From Acidimicrobiaceae bacterium (GTDB lineage: Bacteria > Actinomycetota > Acidimicrobiia > Acidimicrobiales > Palsa-688), in assembly GCA_003156795.1 (NCBI GenBank), contig PMHU01000166.1, positions 4,639 to 13,539 of the forward strand: 8,901 nucleotides of DNA, written 5' to 3'. Shown here one piece after another: positions 5,835 to 8,901 of this stretch. Position numbers and translations under genes: made by a program. The notes under the pieces were generated by a model. The model saw only the letters and a list, made by a program, of their open reading frames with translations, was not told where the DNA came from and made no database searches. The number at the start of each line of letters is the position of its first letter. Positions within the stretch are counted from its first letter, which is position 1.

Positions 5835-7073
5835 ATGACGATCGACTCGCAGTATGCGACCGATGTGCCTTCCGAGCTCATCGAGCGGATTCCGCCCATC
5901 GTCGACGTGGACGCCCACGTAGTGGAGCCTGCTGATGTATGGACGTCGAGGCTGCCGCTTCGATACCGGGACATCGGCCCGCGAATCGAGTACTTACCAC
6001 CGGGGAAGCCGAAGCTCGACGGGGGTGGTTACATCGAGGCGCCCGGAACAGAAGGGAGCCCCGTCGCCTGGTGGCACTACGAGGATCACCTCTACTCCGT
6101 GAAGCGGCTCATCGCCGCGGCGGGCTATCCGGCCGAGGAGATCACCATGGAGGGGATCACCTTCGATGACATGCGCCCCGGATGCTGGCAGGCGAGCGCC
6201 CGTCTCGAGGACATGACCCTAAACGGCGTGCAGGCACAGTTGAGCTTCCCGAACTACCCGCGCTTCTGCGGCCAACTGTTTCTGCGCGGCAAGGATCTCG
6301 AGCTGGCTCTGCTGTGCGTCAAGGCCTACAACGACTGGATGGTCGAGGAGTGGGGCGGCGGGTCCGGCGGCCGGCTCGTACCTCTGTGCCTCATCCCCTT
6401 ATGGGACCCGGACTTGGCCGCGGCCGAGGTCAGGCGGAATTCCTCTCGCGGATGTAGGGCGGTGGCTTTCAGCGAGTTGCCGTCCTATCTGGGATTGCCG
6501 AGCATCTACAGCGGCCATTGGGATCCGTTCTTCGTCGCCTGTGAGGAGACCGGGACTGTGGTGTGCATGCACATCGGCTCCGGGACCAAGACGCCGCAAA
6601 CGTCAGACGACGCGCCAGAAGCCGTGGCCGGCACCATCATCTTCGGCAACAGCATCGCCAGCATGGCTGATTGGCTGCTTTCAGGGGTCCTCCATCGCTA
6701 TCCCAAGCTGAAGCTCATGTATGCGGAGAGCCAGATCGGATGGATCCCCTACCTGTTGGAGCGCCTCGACGACGTGTGGTCGACCCACCGCGGCTGGAGC
6801 AACAGCCACAAGTTCTGCCCCGAGCCCCCATCCACCTACTACCGGGAGCACATCTTCAGCTGCTTCTTCAAGGATCCCGTCGGCGTAGAATTGCTCGATC
6901 GGGTTGGCGTCGACAACGTCATGTTCGAGACGGACTATCCACACCAGGATGGGACTTGGCCGTACTCGCGGCAAGCCGCAGCCGCCCAGTTCGGCCATCT
7001 CGCTGACGACGTAATTCACAAGATCGCGCGCGGCAACGCCATCAGGGTCCTGGGCCTCGACCTGGCGCCATGA
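5835..7073 (+). CDS. Amidohydrolase family metal-dependent hydrolase/decarboxylase
   Basis: A complete 412-residue TIM-barrel protein of the amidohydrolase-2 group, the superfamily that includes ACMSD and gamma-resorcylate decarboxylase. Likely metal ligands are D26 and H28 in VDVDAHVVEP (23-32), H246 in VVCMHIGSG, and D367 in MFETDYPHQDGTWP. The first position is Asp where classical members have His or Glu, a form I recall as usual for the actinobacterial 'DxDxHxxEP' subgroup. ESQIGWIPYLLERLDD (298-313) is also typical of that subgroup. The reaction could be hydrolysis or non-oxidative decarboxylation of an aromatic or ring-cleaved acid; the substrate is unknown. AAGGAG 6 nt before the ATG fixes the start. 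It heads a three-gene plus-strand operon with the DABB-like and VOC genes. Confidence 0.93.
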   Translation: MTIDSQYATDVPSELIERIPPIVDVDAHVVEPADVWTSRLPLRYRDIGPRIEYLPPGKPKLDGGGYIEAPGTEGSPVAWWHYEDHLYSVKRLIAAAGYPAEEITMEGITFDDMRPGCWQASARLEDMTLNGVQAQLSFPNYPRFCGQLFLRGKDLELALLCVKAYNDWMVEEWGGGSGGRLVPLCLIPLWDPDLAAAEVRRNSSRGCRAVAFSELPSYLGLPSIYSGHWDPFFVACEETGTVVCMHIGSGTKTPQTSDDAPEAVAGTIIFGNSIASMADWLLSGVLHRYPKLKLMYAESQIGWIPYLLERLDDVWSTHRGWSNSHKFCPEPPSTYYREHIFSCFFKDPVGVELLDRVGVDNVMFETDYPHQDGTWPYSRQAAAAQFGHLADDVIHKIARGNAIRVLGLDLAP

Positions 7074-7118
7074 CCTCAATAAGTGTCGACCCCGTCCGAC
7101 TCGACCCGGACCGACGGC

Positions 7119-7862
7119 ATGGCTAACGACAAGGTGTACATCCACGAATTCATCGACGTCATCGGGCCCAACCGGGCCAACTACATGCACCACATGACCG
7201 CCAACTGGTCGCCGATCGCGCAGCAGGCTCGCCATCAGCTCTGCTACGGCGTATGGGGAACGGTCGGCACGACACGACGCTGGCCCGAGGTCGTCAACCT
7301 TTGGGAGGAAGACGGCTTCTCCGGTTTGGCCGAGTCATTCCGGCACGAGTTCAACCACCCCACCCTGCAAGATCCGGCGCTGGCCGAATGGTGGGCGCGC
7401 GCCGCCAACTTCCGTCGAGGGGGGCTCGACCGGGTATTGGTGCCGGCGCCGTGGACCCGAACCATCGAGGAGCTGTGCGCAGACGGCGTCCGCGGCGAGG
7501 TGTACGCCCACGAGGTGATACAGGTTCCGCCGGGAACGGCGTGGGACTTCCTCGAGGTGGTCCGCTGCGAGGCCTCGCCCGTTCTCAAAAAATTCGCCTG
7601 GGAGCTGGCCGGGGCTTGGTCCACGGCGATGTGCGGCGACCGCGAGGTCCTTCTCCTGTGGAGCATCCCGAACTGGGAAGCGTGGGCCGCGTACGAAGAT
7701 GCGCAACGGTCGGACGCAGCCGTCGTCGAATGGAACTCCCGCCTCCAGGAGACGTCCTTGAAGTGGGACCGGTTCCTTTTGGTGGACGCCCCGCTGTCCC
7801 CATTCCGGATCGGTCGCCAGCCGAGGGAAGCCGACCGGGACAGCTTCGAGCTCCCGAGCTAG
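7119..7862 (+). CDS. Two-domain NIPSNAP/dimeric alpha-beta-barrel-like protein, function unknown
   Basis: The conserved-looking protein starts MANDKVYIHEFIDVIG (247 residues). A GTG at 7083 would add 12 polar residues and sit 9 bp after the amidohydrolase stop; neither start has a clear Shine-Dalgarno. Two halves share a pattern. The first begins VYIHEFIDVIGPNRANYM and has CYGVWGTV and VVNLWEEDGF. The second begins VYAHEVIQVPPGTAWDFL and has LAGAWSTA and VLLLWSIPNW. That pattern (strand, long helix containing SP, two strands, LW, helix) is that of ferredoxin-like stress-barrel/NIPSNAP domains, so one chain probably forms a barrel alone. Between the halves, PAPWTRTIEEL is a linker-like segment. 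No catalytic residues can be assigned; conserved histidines (HE at the start of each half, MHHM in the first) are candidates. Operon position suggests it acts on the same pathway as the amidohydrolase. Confidence 0.87.
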   Translation: MANDKVYIHEFIDVIGPNRANYMHHMTANWSPIAQQARHQLCYGVWGTVGTTRRWPEVVNLWEEDGFSGLAESFRHEFNHPTLQDPALAEWWARAANFRRGGLDRVLVPAPWTRTIEELCADGVRGEVYAHEVIQVPPGTAWDFLEVVRCEASPVLKKFAWELAGAWSTAMCGDREVLLLWSIPNWEAWAAYEDAQRSDAAVVEWNSRLQETSLKWDRFLLVDAPLSPFRIGRQPREADRDSFELPS

Positions 7863-7906
7863 CCCAGATCTTCGTAACCCAGATTTCGTAAACCCAGATT
7901 TCGTGA
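7863..7906 (+). repeat. 15-bp tandem direct repeat in intergenic spacer
   Basis: The 62-bp spacer between the DABB-like gene and the VOC gene consists mainly of three head-to-tail copies of CCCAGATTTCGTAAA: 7863-7877 with one inserted C and one A fewer, 7878-7892 exact, and 7893-7906 ending GTGA. A degenerate fourth start (CCCACATT) leads into the Shine-Dalgarno. It is AT-richer than the flanking genes. It lies outside any coding frame of the operon, so slippage here would change only the distance between the two genes. Confidence 0.88.
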
Positions 7907-7924
7907 CCCACATTGGAGGTAACG

Positions 7925-8710
7925 ATGGAAGCGTGGCTCGGCCAGTACTGCATCAACGTCGCTGATCTCGACCGTTCGGTAGCGTTCTATGAGGCACTCG
8001 GGCTCGCCAATACGAGCCGTACGGACATCCCGCAGGCCCGCGAGGCCATCGTCGAGGACGCAGGGGGCAAGGGTGGCAAGCTACAGCTGGCGCAGCAGCT
8101 GGGCGACGTCGCGCCCATCCAAAAGGGCAACGCCTTCTGGAAGCTCTACGTCAACACCAATGACATCGACACTGTCTACCAGGCCGCGCTGGACGCGGGT
8201 GCCGTCGCGGTGTCAGCTCCACAGCGCGCCGAGCGTTGGCCTGTGACCATCGGGTTCGTCGAGGACCGCGACGGATATCTGGTGGAGTTCGTGCAGCGCC
8301 ACCCCTGGTTGGACGGGGACGACACCACGAGAGCATGGGTCGGGCAGTACTGCATCAACGTGACCGACATCGAAGCGAGCATCAAGTTTTACGAAACCCT
8401 CGGGCTCGAGTGCACCAGCCGGACAGAGATCGAGGTAGCCAAGGAGGCCATCCTCGAGAACCCCGCCCGGGGCGGAAAGATGCAGCTAGCTCAACAGGTC
8501 GGCCAGGATGGGCCGATCGACATGGGGACGGCCATGTGGAAGCTGTACGTGTGGAGCCATGACACCGGCGAGCTGCACGAGAAGGCCGTCGCGGCCGGGT
8601 ACACGTCGACGATGGAGCCGTTCAAGGCCGAGCGATGGAACACCACGATCGCGTTCCTGGCCGACCCGGACGGATATCAGGTCGAGCTGGCGACTCGCCA
8701 TCCCGACTGA
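7925..8710 (+). CDS. Tandem double VOC (glyoxalase/bleomycin-resistance fold) protein
   Basis: The protein has 261 residues, starting at an ATG with GGAGG 5 nt upstream. A TTG at 7913 in the same frame overlaps that Shine-Dalgarno and is unlikely. Two VOC domains follow each other. Domain 1 (about 3-127) begins WLGQYCINVADLDRSVAFYE and ends DGYLVEFVQRHP. Domain 2 (about 138-260) begins WVGQYCINVTDIEASIKFYE and ends DGYQVELATRHP. Many blocks are shared (TSRT, EAI, GGK, QLAQQ, WKLYV, AERW), so this is an internal duplication. By alignment to glyoxalase I ligands, the four metal positions are Q7/Q54/K73/E121 and Q141/Q187/K206/E254. Only the last position is the usual Glu in both, so a glyoxalase I reaction is doubtful. 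It could be a metal-free or altered-metal enzyme, or a binding protein. It is the last gene of the operon and converges on the alpha/beta hydrolase. Confidence 0.94.
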   Translation: MEAWLGQYCINVADLDRSVAFYEALGLANTSRTDIPQAREAIVEDAGGKGGKLQLAQQLGDVAPIQKGNAFWKLYVNTNDIDTVYQAALDAGAVAVSAPQRAERWPVTIGFVEDRDGYLVEFVQRHPWLDGDDTTRAWVGQYCINVTDIEASIKFYETLGLECTSRTEIEVAKEAILENPARGGKMQLAQQVGQDGPIDMGTAMWKLYVWSHDTGELHEKAVAAGYTSTMEPFKAERWNTTIAFLADPDGYQVELATRHPD

Positions 8711-8716
8711 TCGGGA
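8701..8716. terminator. Hairpin over the VOC stop codon between convergent genes
   Basis: TCCCGA (8701-8706) and TCGGGA (8711-8716) pair around CTGA, whose last three bases are the VOC stop codon. An overlapping, competing pairing TCGGG/CCCGA (8711-8721) lies next to it. The convergent hydrolase gene stops at 8723, so a bidirectional terminator would belong here. No T-run is present on either side, so support is modest. Confidence 0.32.
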
Positions 8717-8722
8717 CCCGAG

Positions 8723-8901
8723 TCAGAGTTTGGCGACGACGGTGGTGAGTATCTCCGCCAGCGGTGCCGGATCGGAGACCGGGTTGTGGCCGCCCGGTAC
8801 CTCGACCAAGTCGACTGGGTCGAGGCAGGCCGCCATCGAGCGAGCGAGGTCGGGCGGTATCACCCGATCGCGGAGTCCGATCACGTACGTCCGACCGATC
8901 T
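8723..8901 (-). CDS. Alpha/beta hydrolase, C-terminal fragment (gene continues beyond window)
   Basis: The last 58 codons of a leftward gene whose start lies past the right edge. The visible part reads TYVIGLRDRVIPPDLARSM, then the stretch ending VEVPGGHNPVSDPAPLAEIL. This is the C-terminal end of an alpha/beta hydrolase: Asp in LRDRVIPP is the triad acid and His in PGGHNPVSDP the triad base, 27 residues apart, as in small esterase or C-C hydrolase relatives of the pyrethroid/HNL esterase type. The nucleophile serine is outside the window. It ends 12 bp from the convergent double-VOC gene. An ester- or C-C-bond-cleaving role in the same route is an inference from location only. Confidence 0.86.
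   Translation of the reverse strand, partial: IGRTYVIGLRDRVIPPDLARSMAACLDPVDLVEVPGGHNPVSDPAPLAEILTTVVAKL

Noticed and set aside
7585..7956. A minus-strand frame with repeated EIW-type tripeptide units over the 15-bp repeat
   Set aside because: The periodic peptides come only from reading the non-coding tandem repeat; the remainder is antisense to the DABB-like gene.

Overview
High-GC DNA of a free-living actinobacterium. The codon use, GTG starts, TANNNT-type -10 elements, Tat-exported protein, FadD36-like acyl-CoA synthetase, P450 and several small catabolic-type enzymes all fit this. Acidimicrobiia or a mycobacterial relative are the likeliest groups, but this is inferred from protein style and not proven by a marker gene.

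Left part (1-1910, minus strand): the 5' portion of a Tat-exported, glycine-rich repeat protein. It reads leftward out of the window and ends at the first residues of a conserved C-terminal domain. Upstream of it, also on the minus strand, is the complete yajQ gene for a YajQ-family (c-di-GMP-binding type) protein. Centre-left (1943-3671, plus strand): a FadD36/MatB-like acyl-CoA synthetase diverges from yajQ across only 32 bp. It is followed by tRNA-Tyr(GUA) and a 171-bp non-coding spacer.

Centre to right (3672-8901): a block that looks catabolic. A class I bacterial cytochrome P450 (plus) converges on a beta-hydroxyacid-dehydrogenase-family NAD(P) oxidoreductase (minus). Their stop codons lie in the two halves of one 12-bp palindrome. 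A 134-bp divergent promoter region separates the oxidoreductase from a plus-strand operon. That operon encodes a metal-dependent amidohydrolase (ACMSD/resorcylate-decarboxylase superfamily), a protein made of two NIPSNAP/dimeric alpha-beta-barrel-like halves, and a protein made of two tandem VOC (glyoxalase-fold) halves. The window closes with the 3' end of a convergent alpha/beta hydrolase.

How they may work together (inference): P450 hydroxylation, NAD(P) oxidation or reduction, C-C or C-N bond hydrolysis or decarboxylation, one or two small barrel-fold enzymes acting on labile intermediates, and ester or C-C hydrolysis are the steps of a degradation route for a hydrophobic, aromatic or polyketide-like compound. 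The acyl-CoA synthetase may or may not belong to it. No substrate can be read from the sequence. The least ordinary elements are the two internally duplicated proteins in the operon: a DABB-like pair with no function I can name, and a double-VOC protein in which both halves lack the usual metal ligands at the same positions. The 15-bp tandem repeat between them and the very compact gene junctions are also unusual.
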